A stretch of 64,000 bases of DNA, from NCBI RefSeq assembly GCF_039535475.1, contig NZ_BAAAXG010000006.1, forward strand, positions 148,641-212,640. Reading direction: 5' to 3'. The notes under the pieces are model-generated. The model worked only from the letters and a program-made list of their open reading frames with translations, did no database searches and had not been told where the DNA came from. Of the stretch, positions 7,995 to 16,542 are shown piece after piece. Position 1 is the stretch's first letter. Every line of letters begins with the position of its first letter. This DNA comes from Streptomyces showdoensis. GTDB lineage: Bacteria > Actinomycetota > Actinomycetes > Streptomycetales > Streptomycetaceae. A program made the position numbers and the translations under genes.

Positions 7995-9191
7995 CAGCGG
8001 GTCGGCCAGGATGTCGCGCAGCACGAGCGCCGCCGCGCCGCGGGCCGTGGTGGCGGTGGTCGAGGCCGGCCGCAGCCGGGCGGCGGAGGACGGCCAGAGG
8101 GCGGAGACGACCCGGCGGGACAGCTCGGCCTCCGCCGCCGGGGCGAGCCAGGGCATCAGGCGGGGGAAGATGCCGCCGAGCACCACGGCCTGCGGGTCCA
8201 GCAGGTTGACGGCTCCCGAGAGGGCGACGCCGAGCATCCGGCCGGCCTCGTCGAGGGCGGCGAGGGCACGGGGCTCCCCGGCGACGGCCCGTTCGGTCAG
8301 GGTGTCGACCGAACGGGCCCCGGCGGCGCGCAGCAGGGCGGTCTGGCCCGCGTACTGCTCCAGGCAGCCGAGGGAGCCGCACCGGCAGCGGCGGCCGTCC
8401 GGGGCCACGGTGAGGTGACCGATCTCGCCGGCGAACCCGTGCGCGCCGCGCAGGAGTTCGCCGTCCAGGACGATCGCGCCGCCGACCCCGATCTCGCCGG
8501 TGACGAGCAGGAAGCTGCGGACGGCGCCGAGTGCGCCGAACCAGAGCTCGGCCAGCGCCGCGATGTTCGCCTCGTTGTCGGAGGCGACGGGCAGCGCCGG
8601 GGCGCCGGGCGGGCGGGCGGCGGCGAGGGCCTCGGCGAACAGGACGTCGGCGTCGACCCGGTTCCAGCCGAGGTTGGGCGCCTGGCGCACGGTGCCGCCG
8701 GAGACCAGGCCGGGCAGCGCGAGCCGTACGCCGGTGGGGTGCAGGTCCTGCCGGGACGCCTCCGCCAGGACCTCGGCGGTGAGTTCCGCGGCCCGGCGCA
8801 GCACCACGACCGGCGCGAGGGCGCGGTTGTCGAGCGGCACGCTGCGGCGCACCCGGTCGGCACCCGTGAGGTCCGCCACGCACACGTTCACGTAGTCGAC
8901 GTTGATCTCGACCCCGAGGCCGGCCGGTCCGGTGCACGCGGGCTTCAGGACGGTGCCGGGGCGACCCGCCTGACCGCTGAAGGTCTTGCCGGACTCGACG
9001 AGCAGCCCGCGCTCCAGGAGCTGTTCGGCCAGCGAGGAGACGGCGGCTCGGGTGAGGCCCACGCGCGCGGCGACGGCCGCCCGGGTCGTCTCCCCGGCCT
9101 CGTGCACGGTGCGCAGGACGAGGCTCAGGTTGTGCCGGCGTACGCCCGCCTTGTCGGCCTTGGGCTCCGAGGGGTGGTGGGGGCTGTTCAT
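7980..9191 (-). CDS. ROK family transcriptional regulator (NagC/XylR type)
   Basis: 403 aa. An N-terminal winged helix-turn-helix (about 18-75, RAAVAARVGLTRAAVSSLAEQL) is joined to a ROK sugar-kinase-like domain. The ROK zinc motif CxCGxxGC is present (C269, C271, C276) along with GFAGEIGH (252-259) and DNEAN (205-209); the phosphate loop reads TGEIGVGGAI (231-240) where kinases usually have a conserved GTGIGGG-type loop, so it is a sensor rather than a clear kinase. Such proteins repress sugar catabolic genes and release DNA on binding the sugar or sugar phosphate. Its target is unclear: no carbohydrate genes adjoin it directly, although the glycan locus starts about 1 kb upstream. Confidence 0.93.
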   Translation of the reverse strand: MNSPHHPSEPKADKAGVRRHNLSLVLRTVHEAGETTRAAVAARVGLTRAAVSSLAEQLLERGLLVESGKTFSGQAGRPGTVLKPACTGPAGLGVEINVDYVNVCVADLTGADRVRRSVPLDNRALAPVVVLRRAAELTAEVLAEASRQDLHPTGVRLALPGLVSGGTVRQAPNLGWNRVDADVLFAEALAAARPPGAPALPVASDNEANIAALAELWFGALGAVRSFLLVTGEIGVGGAIVLDGELLRGAHGFAGEIGHLTVAPDGRRCRCGSLGCLEQYAGQTALLRAAGARSVDTLTERAVAGEPRALAALDEAGRMLGVALSGAVNLLDPQAVVLGGIFPRLMPWLAPAAEAELSRRVVSALWPSSAARLRPASTTATTARGAAALVLRDILADPLTYGG

Positions 9192-9245
9192 CGTGCGCAG
9201 AGCCTAACCGCAGGGCGCGGGATCGGGACCCTCCCGAACGAGGCC

Positions 9246-9312
9246 GAATCGAGCCGAAGCGAGCGGAAGCAAGCGGAAGCGGGCCGAAGCACTCGGAAGG
9301 AAGCGGAAGCGG
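9246..9312. repeat. Seven-unit 10-bp purine-rich tandem repeat
   Basis: In the gap upstream of the ROK gene the sequence runs in a 10-bp period: GAATCGAGCC, GAAGCGAGCG, GAAGCAAGCG, GAAGCGGGCC, GAAGCACTCG, GAAGGAAGCG, GAAGCGG. The period is close to one helical turn, so bases of each unit face the same side of DNA. No open frame is supported here. Confidence 0.75.
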
Positions 9313-9326
9313 CCCTCGCCCGGGCC

Positions 9327-10121
9327 CTACGGCGCCACGAACAGCCGGGGGAAGCGCGGGCCCAGCCAGGGCTTGCGGCCCCAGGCGAGGGCGCGGCCGG
9401 TGGCCATCACCGGGACCGGGTCGATCCGGCCGAGGGCCATCAGGAGGAAGGCGACCGGCTCGGTCAGGACGGTGCAGTCGGGGCGGTCCAGGGGGCCGTG
9501 CGCGGTGGTCACCGTCCCGTCGGCGATGGTCACGCCGAACTGCGCGCCGCCCCACAGCCGCACCCGGTAGCGGGCGGTGAGTCCGGCGACGGCGGCGCGG
9601 TCGGCCACCCGGGGCATCGCGGCGACCATGAACGGCAGGGTCAGTTCGACCCGGGCGCGGTCCAGCATGTGCGGGCGTCCCAGGGCGCGGGCCAGGTCGT
9701 AGCCGTGGCCGAGCATGTGGGTGAGCAGGTAGGCGCCGAGGCCGGCGGGGTCGAGCGGGCCCATCGGGGTCTCCACGACCTCCTCCGGCGCCCGCTCCCC
9801 GACGGCGTCGAGGAACGCGAGGGCCTGGTCGAGGATCAGGTCGGCGAGCGGCCCCGCGCCCCGCTCGGGGAAGGCCGCCAGGGCCTCCTCGTTGGCGGCG
9901 GCGATGCCCCGCGCGGTGCCGTCGGCGTACGGGCGGACGAGACCCGCGGCGAGCTCGGCCATCAGCTGGTTGGCCTGGCCGAGGTGGGCCGCGGTCTCGC
10001 CGACCGTCCAGGTCAGCCGGGGCACGGGGAGCCCGGTGTCGGGAGCTCCGCGCAGCACGTCGGCGATGTCCCGCGCGGTGCCGCGTATCGCGTCCCCGAG
10101 CCCTTCCGGCAGTACGGCCAT
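9327..10121 (-). CDS. Maleylpyruvate isomerase-family (DinB-like) protein, putatively mycothiol-dependent
   Basis: 264 aa. The N-terminal four-helix DinB/MPI domain has the typical start (WTVGETAAHLGQANQLM) with candidate metal ligands H46, H135 and H139 (THMLGHGYDLARALGRP). A C-terminal SCP2-like domain starts at about 170 (LPFMVAAMPRVADRAAVAGL). Members in actinomycetes use mycothiol as cofactor for isomerisation or transfer. Single gene, about 140 bp from the GH38 stop and on the same strand. The family is large and mostly uncharacterised, so the substrate stays open. Confidence 0.85.
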   Translation of the reverse strand: MAVLPEGLGDAIRGTARDIADVLRGAPDTGLPVPRLTWTVGETAAHLGQANQLMAELAAGLVRPYADGTARGIAAANEEALAAFPERGAGPLADLILDQALAFLDAVGERAPEEVVETPMGPLDPAGLGAYLLTHMLGHGYDLARALGRPHMLDRARVELTLPFMVAAMPRVADRAAVAGLTARYRVRLWGGAQFGVTIADGTVTTAHGPLDRPDCTVLTEPVAFLLMALGRIDPVPVMATGRALAWGRKPWLGPRFPRLFVAP

Positions 10122-10262
10122 GTCTCGCCCATTCCTCGCACCCCGACGGATCAGGGCGCAAGAGTAGGGTGCCGGGCCCGCCCGTGACCAGGGGTAACCC
10201 CGGGGACCGGACGCGGGTCGGGCCGCGGCACGGTCACGGACCGGGCGCCGGTCACCCCCGGG

Positions 10263-13200
10263 TCACGCGCGGGCCAGGCGCAGGGTGAGCAGCTGGAACG
10301 GGCGCAGGGCGACCGGGATCTCGTCGCCCTCCACCGTCACCTCCTCGTCTCGGGGGCGCTCCAGCAGGTCGCAGAGCCGCGCCCCGGCGAGCGCGAACCC
10401 GGCGGAGAGACGGGTCCGGACGCGCCCGCCCCCGGCCTCGTAGAGCCGGACGACGACGTCGCCGCTCCCGTCGTCGGCCAGCTTCACGGCGCTGAGCACC
10501 ACGGAGGGAGCGGCCACGGACACCAGCGGGGCCACGTCCGCGGTGCCGGGCACCCGCCGCTCGGGCTGGTTGATCAGATAGCCCTCGCGGACGGCGTCGC
10601 CGATGGCCGCGCCCGGCACGAGCGCGTGCCGGAAGCGGTGCACGCCCTGGTCGGTGTGCGGGTCGGGGAAGCGCGGGGCGCGCAGCAGGGAGGCCCGGAC
10701 GGTGGTCGTGGTGCCCTGGTCCTCGGGCCGTACCGTGCGGGTGACGTCGTGGCCGTACGTCGAGGCGGTGACGAGGGCGACGCCCCAGCCGGGCTCCTCG
10801 AAGTGGACGAACTTGTGGTTGCAGGCCTCGAACTTGGCGGCCTCCCAGCTGGTGTTGGAGTGGGTGGGCCGGTGCAGGTGCCCGAACTGGGTCTCGGCCG
10901 CGTAGCGGTCGGTGTGCAGGTCGAGCGGGAACGCGGCCTTGAGGAACTTCTCGGTCTCGTGCCAGTCCACCTCGGTGTCGAGGTCGAGCCGCCGGGCCCC
11001 GGCGGTGAGGGTGAGGGTCTGCACCGCCCGGGAGGAGCCGAAGGAGCGGGTGACGCGGACGGCGACCGCCCCGGGCGTGTCCGTGACGACGGCCAGCTCG
11101 TCCACGCCGGTGAGGTCGGTGACCGTGTTGCGGTAGAAGCGGTCGACGTCCCAGGCGTCCCACATGTTCGGGAAGTCCGGGTGGAGTTGGAGCAGGTTGG
11201 CGGCGGCGCCGGGGGCGACCGTCTCGCGCCCGGAGTCGAGGTCGAGGGCGGAGACGACGAGGCCGCGCGCGTCGACGGCGACCCGCAGCAGCCCGTTGCC
11301 GAGGACGAAGCCGCCCTCGGGGCGCGGGACGACCGTGCAGCGTCCGGGGGCCCCGGGCAGGGCGGCGGCGCGGCGGGCGCCGCCCGCGGGGACGCCGCCG
11401 CGGGGGTGCGGGGCGCTGTTGAAGACCACCTCGGCGGAGCCCGGGGCGGTGCCGTCCGCCGGCTCCTGCCCGGCGAGGGCCCGCTGGGCCCGGTCGACGA
11501 GCGCGGTCAGCTCCTCGGCCACGGCCGCGTAGGTGCGCTCGGCCTCGCGGTGGACCCAGGCGATGGAGGAACCGGGCAGGATGTCGTGGAACTGGTGGAG
11601 CAGCACCGTCTTCCAGATGCGGTCCAGCTCCGCGTACGGGTACGGGAGCCCGGCCCGGACGGCGGCGGTGGCGCACCACAGCTCGGCCTCGCGCAGCAGG
11701 TTCTCGCCCGCCCGGTTGCCCTGCTTGGTCCGCGCCTGACTGGTGAGGGTCGCCCGGTGCAGCTCCAGGTAGAGCTCCCCCACCCACACCGGCGGATCGG
11801 GGTACTCGGCCTGCGCCTTGGCGAAGAACTCGGCCGGTGCCTCCCAGCGCACCCGGGCGGAGCCCTCCAGGTCCCGCATCCGGGCCGCCTTGGCGATCAT
11901 CTCCCGGGTGGTGCCGCCGCCCCCGTCGCCCCAGCCGGTGGGCGCGATGGAGTGCCGGGCGCGGCCCTTGTCCTTGAAGTTGCGGACGGCGTGGGCGATC
12001 TCCTTGCCCTGCATGGAGCAGTTGTACGTGTCGACGGGCGGGAAGTGGGTGAAGATCCGGGTCCCGTCGACGCCCTCCCACCAGAAGGTGTGGTGCGGGA
12101 AGGAGTTGACCTGGCTCCAGGAGATCTTCTGGGTGAGGAGCCACTTCGAGCCGGCCTCCTTGATGATCTGCGGGAGCCCGCCGGCGAAGCCGAAGGTGTC
12201 CGGCAGCCACGCCTCCTGGTTCTCCACGCCGAACTCGTCCAGGAAGAAGCGCTTGCCGTGCACGAACTGCCGGGCCATGGCCTCCGAGGAGGGCATGTTG
12301 GTGTCGGACTCGACCCACATGCCGCCGGCCGGGACGAAGCGTCCTTCGGCGACCGCCTTCTTGACCCGGGCGTACACCTCGGGGCGGTGCTCCTTGATCC
12401 AGGCGTACTGCTGGGCCTGCGACATCGTGTAGACGAAGTCGGGCTCGTCCTCCAGGAGCGCGGTCATGTTGGCGGTGGTCCGCGCCACCTTGCGGACGGT
12501 CTCGCGCAGCGGCCACAGCCAGGCCGAGTCGATGTGGGCGTGTCCGACGGCGCTGATCCGGTGGGCGGAGGGCTCGGCGGGCGAGGCGAGGACGGCGGTC
12601 AGCTCGGCCCGGGCGGCGGCGGCCGTGCCGCCCACGTCCTGGAGGTCGAGCGCGTCGAGGGCCCGCTCGACGGCGCGCAGGACCTCCCAGCGGCGGGCGC
12701 CCTCCACGGGGAGCTCGGCCATCAGCTCGCCGAGCACCTCCAGGTCGGCGACGAGCTGCCAGACCGTCTCGTCGAAGACGGCGAGGTCCATCCGCGCGAG
12801 CCGGTACTGCGGGGTGTCGCCGGCCGTGTCCCGGTCGCCGAGCTCGGTGGGCAGGAAGGGGTGGTAGTCGAGGATGACCGGGTTGGACGCGGCCTCGACG
12901 TGCAGCAGCACCTCCTCGCCGCCGCGCGCCGGATCGGCGACCCTGACCCACTGGTTGCGCGGGTTGAGCCCCTTCACCGGGCTGCCGTCGGGGCGGTAGA
13001 CCAGGCCCTCGCACTGGAAGCCGGGCATGTTGGCGTCGAAGCCGAGGTCGATCAGCGCCTCGACGGTGCGGCCGGCCCACTCCGGGGGCACGGTGCCGGA
13101 GACGGTGAGCCAGCTGGTGCCCCAGGGCGCGCCCCAGGCGTCGCCGACGGCGACGGGGGTGCGGGGCGCGGCGAGCCCCTCGGCGACGGGCACGGGTTCG

Positions 13201-13319
13201 CCGGGGGCGGTCCAGATGCCGACCTGGAGGGGCACGGACTCGGGGTACACGGCGGGGCGGACGCGTTCGTCGAGGACGCGCTTGAGCCGGTTCTCGACGA
13301 GGCTGCGGTCGTCATGCAT
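10263..13319 (-). CDS. GH38 alpha-mannosidase
   Basis: 1018 aa from the ATG at 13319, chosen over an in-frame start 21 bp upstream because GGAGAG lies 8 nt before it. The N-terminal region holds the retaining GH38 catalytic domain: zinc motif GHAHIDSAWLWPLRET (H260, H262, D264) and the nucleophile Asp in WLPDTFGF (D374), followed by the alpha-mannosidase middle domain and the beta-sandwich C-terminal domain (LDTEVDWHETEKFLKAAFPL). No signal peptide, so it acts in the cytoplasm on imported oligosaccharides, removing alpha-linked mannose. It is the last gene of the importer operon (120 bp after the GH5 gene), which supports a role in N-glycan breakdown. Confidence 0.96.
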   Translation of the reverse strand: MHDDRSLVENRLKRVLDERVRPAVYPESVPLQVGIWTAPGEPVPVAEGLAAPRTPVAVGDAWGAPWGTSWLTVSGTVPPEWAGRTVEALIDLGFDANMPGFQCEGLVYRPDGSPVKGLNPRNQWVRVADPARGGEEVLLHVEAASNPVILDYHPFLPTELGDRDTAGDTPQYRLARMDLAVFDETVWQLVADLEVLGELMAELPVEGARRWEVLRAVERALDALDLQDVGGTAAAARAELTAVLASPAEPSAHRISAVGHAHIDSAWLWPLRETVRKVARTTANMTALLEDEPDFVYTMSQAQQYAWIKEHRPEVYARVKKAVAEGRFVPAGGMWVESDTNMPSSEAMARQFVHGKRFFLDEFGVENQEAWLPDTFGFAGGLPQIIKEAGSKWLLTQKISWSQVNSFPHHTFWWEGVDGTRIFTHFPPVDTYNCSMQGKEIAHAVRNFKDKGRARHSIAPTGWGDGGGGTTREMIAKAARMRDLEGSARVRWEAPAEFFAKAQAEYPDPPVWVGELYLELHRATLTSQARTKQGNRAGENLLREAELWCATAAVRAGLPYPYAELDRIWKTVLLHQFHDILPGSSIAWVHREAERTYAAVAEELTALVDRAQRALAGQEPADGTAPGSAEVVFNSAPHPRGGVPAGGARRAAALPGAPGRCTVVPRPEGGFVLGNGLLRVAVDARGLVVSALDLDSGRETVAPGAAANLLQLHPDFPNMWDAWDVDRFYRNTVTDLTGVDELAVVTDTPGAVAVRVTRSFGSSRAVQTLTLTAGARRLDLDTEVDWHETEKFLKAAFPLDLHTDRYAAETQFGHLHRPTHSNTSWEAAKFEACNHKFVHFEEPGWGVALVTASTYGHDVTRTVRPEDQGTTTTVRASLLRAPRFPDPHTDQGVHRFRHALVPGAAIGDAVREGYLINQPERRVPGTADVAPLVSVAAPSVVLSAVKLADDGSGDVVVRLYEAGGGRVRTRLSAGFALAGARLCDLLERPRDEEVTVEGDEIPVALRPFQLLTLRLARA

Positions 13320-13439
13320 GGGCGGGACTCTCCGGATCACGAAGGGGACGGAGGGGGCGGAGGGGGCGGCGGATCGGGGCGGCGGGTCGTGACGGTGGAA
13401 CCCGGCCGGGGCACGGCCGGAGGCACCGCCGGTACGGGC

Positions 13440-14750
13440 TCAGCGCGGCGCGGCTCCGGTGCCGGAGCCGGAGCCGGCCGTGCCTCCGGCGGTGCCCAGG
13501 TCGTCGAGGGTGACGAGTTCGGTGATGCCCCGGGCGGCGAGGTACGCCGGGTCGGCCGCGCGGGCCGCGAGGACCACGGCAGGGCGGGCGCCGTCCGCGG
13601 CGAGCCGCATGAACGCCTCGAAGTACGCGCCGCCGGGGGCGCAGGAGGAGCGCTTCGGCGCCTCCTCGGGGAGGTCGAGCACGAGCGCGGTGCCGCGGGG
13701 CGCCGGCGCCGGGGCGGTGGCGCGAGCCTCGGCGACGGCGTCGGCGAGCGCCCGGCCGGCCGGCTTGACCCGGCGGTCGGTGGTCAACAGGCCGAGGCTG
13801 TATTCCAGTTCGGGGAAGTCGGCGAGCGAGCGGTCGACGTCGTGGGAGCACCACCACGTGATACCCCACAGATCGGGGCAGTCGAGCGCGGCGGCCACGG
13901 TCGTCCGGGTGAATCCGGCCGCGCGGTCGGGGGCGATGTGCGGGGCGGGGGCGCCGACCTCCTGGAGCCAGACGGGCCGCCGGGGGTCGGTCGCCCAGGC
14001 CTTGGACAGCTCGATGAGGTAGGCGGCGTGCTGGGCGACCGCCACGGAGTCGGGGCCGTGGCGCTGGGCGGTCCCGTTGAAGACCCAGGAGTGGACGGCC
14101 GTGGCGCCGCCGATCCGGGCGGCCTGGGCGGGGGTGAAGGGGTGGTCGTCCTGGTACCAGGCGGCGTCGTACTCGGCGTGCAGGTGGAACCGGCCGGGGG
14201 CGCCCTCCTCGCAGGCGTCGAGCATCCGGCGCAGCCAGGCCGCGGCCTCGTCGGGGCTGATGCGGTCGGGGTCGGGGTGCGGGTCGCCGGAGAACTGGTT
14301 GATCTCGTTGCCGACGGTCATGCCGAGGAAGTTCGGCCGGTCGGCGAGGGCGGCGGCGAGGGTCCGCAGGTAGGCGCTCTGCCCGTCGAGGACCTCGGGG
14401 TCGGTGAAGAGGTTCCGCCGGTGCCAGGTCCGGGTCCAGGCGGGCAGGAAGTCGAAGCTGGAGAGGTGCCCCTGGAGTCCGTCGACGGCGACGTCCAGGC
14501 CGCGTTCCCCGGCCGCGTCGACGAGCAGGCCGAGCTGTTCGACGGCGCGGGGGCGGATCAGGGTGCGGTTGGGCTGGAAGAGCGGCCAGAGCGGGAAGAC
14601 CCGGACGTGGTCGAGGCCGAGGGCGGCGACGGAGTCGAGGTCGGCGCGCACGTCGTCGAGGTCGAAGTCGAGCCAGTGGTGGAACCAGCCCTGGCTGGGG
14701 GTGTAGTTGACGCCGAAGCGCGGAGCGGTGCGGTGGGGACGATGCGTCAT
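13440..14750 (-). CDS. Clan GH-A (GH5-type) glycosidase, candidate beta-mannosidase
   Basis: 436 aa, ATG at 14750 with GAAGGAA 11 nt upstream. A (beta/alpha)8 barrel is recognisable: FGVNYTPSQGWFHHW at the start, acid/base Glu in TVGNEIN (E149) and nucleophile Glu in VWLQEVGAP (E264). No signal peptide, hence cytoplasmic. The sequence resembles GH5 subfamily 18, whose bifidobacterial members cleave Man-beta-1,4-GlcNAc from N-glycans; that subfamily assignment is from memory. Position between MalG and the GH38 alpha-mannosidase, in an operon whose regulon includes a GH85 endoglycosidase, fits removal of the core beta-mannose. The Ala/Gly-rich C-terminal tail (422-436) is low complexity. Confidence 0.85.
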   Translation of the reverse strand: MTHRPHRTAPRFGVNYTPSQGWFHHWLDFDLDDVRADLDSVAALGLDHVRVFPLWPLFQPNRTLIRPRAVEQLGLLVDAAGERGLDVAVDGLQGHLSSFDFLPAWTRTWHRRNLFTDPEVLDGQSAYLRTLAAALADRPNFLGMTVGNEINQFSGDPHPDPDRISPDEAAAWLRRMLDACEEGAPGRFHLHAEYDAAWYQDDHPFTPAQAARIGGATAVHSWVFNGTAQRHGPDSVAVAQHAAYLIELSKAWATDPRRPVWLQEVGAPAPHIAPDRAAGFTRTTVAAALDCPDLWGITWWCSHDVDRSLADFPELEYSLGLLTTDRRVKPAGRALADAVAEARATAPAPAPRGTALVLDLPEEAPKRSSCAPGGAYFEAFMRLAADGARPAVVLAARAADPAYLAARGITELVTLDDLGTAGGTAGSGSGTGAAPR

Positions 14751-14812
14751 GCGGGGTGCGGTTCCTTCGTGAAGGAGGGGTGCTGACGGGCCGGACGGAG
14801 CGGGCGGGGCGG

Positions 14813-15652
14813 TCATCCCTTGATCGCGCCCTCCTCGACCCCCTTGAAGAAGAAGCGCTGGAGGACCGCGAACACGGCGACCACCGGCAGGAAGGCGATC
14901 ATGGTGCCGGCGGCGATCTGCCGGGGGTTGGCGGAGAAGGTCCCGTCGAGGTACTGGAGTCCGACGGTGAGGGTGTAGCGGGAGGGGTCGTTGAGCACGA
15001 TCAGCGGCCACAGGAAGTCGTCCCAGGCGCCGATGAAGGTGAAGATGACGACGACGCTCAGCATGCCGCGCACGCTCGGCAGCCCGATGTGCCAGAGCCG
15101 CTGCCAGACGTTGGCGCCGTCCACGAGCGCGGCCGCGTCGAGCTCGGCCGGCACCGCCCGGAAGGCGGTGTACATCAGCAGCACGTTGAGCATGGCGATC
15201 GCCCCGGGCAGGGCGACCCCGAGCAGGGTGTCGGTGAGGCCGAGGCTGCGGACGGTCACGTACTGGGAGACGATGGTGACCTCGCCGGGCAGCACGAGGG
15301 TCGCGACGAACAGGCCGAGCGCGAGCCGGGCTCCCCGGAAGCGCAGCCGGGCCAGGGCGTATCCGGCGAGGGTGGCGCCGACGACGTTGCCGAGGACGGC
15401 GATCCCCGCCACGATCAGCGAGTTCGCCGCGTAGCTCCACACCGGGACGGTGTCGGCGACCTTGGCGTAGTTGTCGAGGGTGAGCTCCTCGGGCAGGAAG
15501 CGGGGGGTGCGCGCGAAGACGTCCTCGGCGGGGCCCTTGAGCGAGGTGGACAGCTGCCAGAGGAAGGGGCCGACGGTGAGGAGGAGGACGAGGAGGAGCA
15601 GGAGGTAGCGCACCGCCTTCTCGGCGGTGGAGGGGCTGCGGCTCAGGGTCAT
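14813..15652 (-). CDS. Carbohydrate ABC transporter permease, MalG type
   Basis: 279 aa, six predicted transmembrane helices beginning with YLLLLLVLLLTVGPFLW (16-32). The EAA loop that docks the ATPase is at 170-192 (ELDAAALVDGANVWQRLWHI, then GLP). Family: CUT1 sugar importers. It starts 3 bp after the MalF-type stop and is followed after 62 bp by the GH5 gene. No ATPase gene is in the operon; streptomycetes commonly use the shared ATPase MsiK for such systems, which is inferred here. Predicted to import oligosaccharides released by the GH85 enzyme. Confidence 0.94.
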   Translation of the reverse strand: MTLSRSPSTAEKAVRYLLLLLVLLLTVGPFLWQLSTSLKGPAEDVFARTPRFLPEELTLDNYAKVADTVPVWSYAANSLIVAGIAVLGNVVGATLAGYALARLRFRGARLALGLFVATLVLPGEVTIVSQYVTVRSLGLTDTLLGVALPGAIAMLNVLLMYTAFRAVPAELDAAALVDGANVWQRLWHIGLPSVRGMLSVVVIFTFIGAWDDFLWPLIVLNDPSRYTLTVGLQYLDGTFSANPRQIAAGTMIAFLPVVAVFAVLQRFFFKGVEEGAIKG

Positions 15653-15655
15653 CCG

Positions 15656-16534
15656 TCAGGCCGCCTTCCGGTTGAGCCGGGCCAGGAACAGCATCGGGCC
15701 GACGGTGAGCACGAAGAGCAGCACGCTGAGGGCGGAGGCGTAGCCGATGTGCCCGGTGAAGCCGCGGCTGTACATCTGGATGAGCATGACGACCGACATG
15801 TCGCGCCCGCCGGGTCCGCCGGTGCCGTGGGACAGCACGTACAGCTCGGAGAAGATCCGCAGCGCGGAGACCGAGATGAGGACGGAGATCAGCAGCATCG
15901 CGGGACGGACGCCGGGCAGGGTGACGTGCCAGAACCTGCGGACGGCGCCGGCCCCGTCGACGGCGGCGGCCTCGTGCAGCTCGCGCCCGACGTTCCCGAG
16001 CGCGGAGAGGTAGATGACCATGTAGTAGCCGAGCCCCTTCCAGACGGTGAGGGCGATGGCGCTGAACAGCAGCAGCCAGCGGTCGGTGAGGAAGGAGACC
16101 GGGCGGTCGGCGAGGCCGAGCTGGTGCAGCACTCCGTTGAGCAGGCCCCGCTCGTCGAGCATCCAGCCCCAGACCAGGCCGACGACGACGGCGGAGGCGA
16201 CGACCGGGGTGTAGAACGCGGTGCGGAAGAAGGTGATGCCGGGCAGCTTCCGTTCCACCAGGAGGGCGAGCAGCAGCGGCAGCAGGGTGAGCAGGGGCAG
16301 GCAGACCAGCAGGTAGACGACGCTGTTGACGAGGGCGTCCGTCAACTGGGCGTCGTCCAGGGCCCGCTGGTAGTTCTCCAGTCCGGTGAAGCGGCCGCCG
16401 CCGAGCGGCCTGGCGCTGGTGAAGGACAGGATCACGGTGTTGACCGCGGGCCACAGGTTGAAGACGGCGAGCCAGATCAGGGCGGGGCCGGCGAGCAGCC
16501 AGGGCGTGAGCCGGCGCCGGTGCGTCAGCGTCAT
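15656..16534 (-). CDS. Carbohydrate ABC transporter permease, MalF type
   Basis: 292 aa from the ATG at 16534. Helices include LAGPALIWLAVFNLWPAV (14-31), SVVYLLVCLPLLTLLPLLLA (71-90) and VVASAVVVGLVWGWML (111-126). The EAA loop is at 186-208 (ELHEAAAVDGAGAVRRFWHV, then TLP). Pairs with the MalG-type protein 3 bp downstream and follows the binding-protein gene by 8 bp, so all three are co-transcribed. Standard length for CUT1 permeases. Confidence 0.94.
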   Translation of the reverse strand: MTLTHRRRLTPWLLAGPALIWLAVFNLWPAVNTVILSFTSARPLGGGRFTGLENYQRALDDAQLTDALVNSVVYLLVCLPLLTLLPLLLALLVERKLPGITFFRTAFYTPVVASAVVVGLVWGWMLDERGLLNGVLHQLGLADRPVSFLTDRWLLLFSAIALTVWKGLGYYMVIYLSALGNVGRELHEAAAVDGAGAVRRFWHVTLPGVRPAMLLISVLISVSALRIFSELYVLSHGTGGPGGRDMSVVMLIQMYSRGFTGHIGYASALSVLLFVLTVGPMLFLARLNRKAA

Positions 16535-16542
16535 CGGGGGAT

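Noticed and set aside
10626..14786. 1386-aa plus-strand open frame
   Set aside because: Antisense shadow of GH38 and GH5 with no domain character.
13440..16454. 1004-aa fusion of permease and glycosidase
   Set aside because: The upstream part is a shifted frame of the MalG and MalF genes; only the last 436 codons are real.
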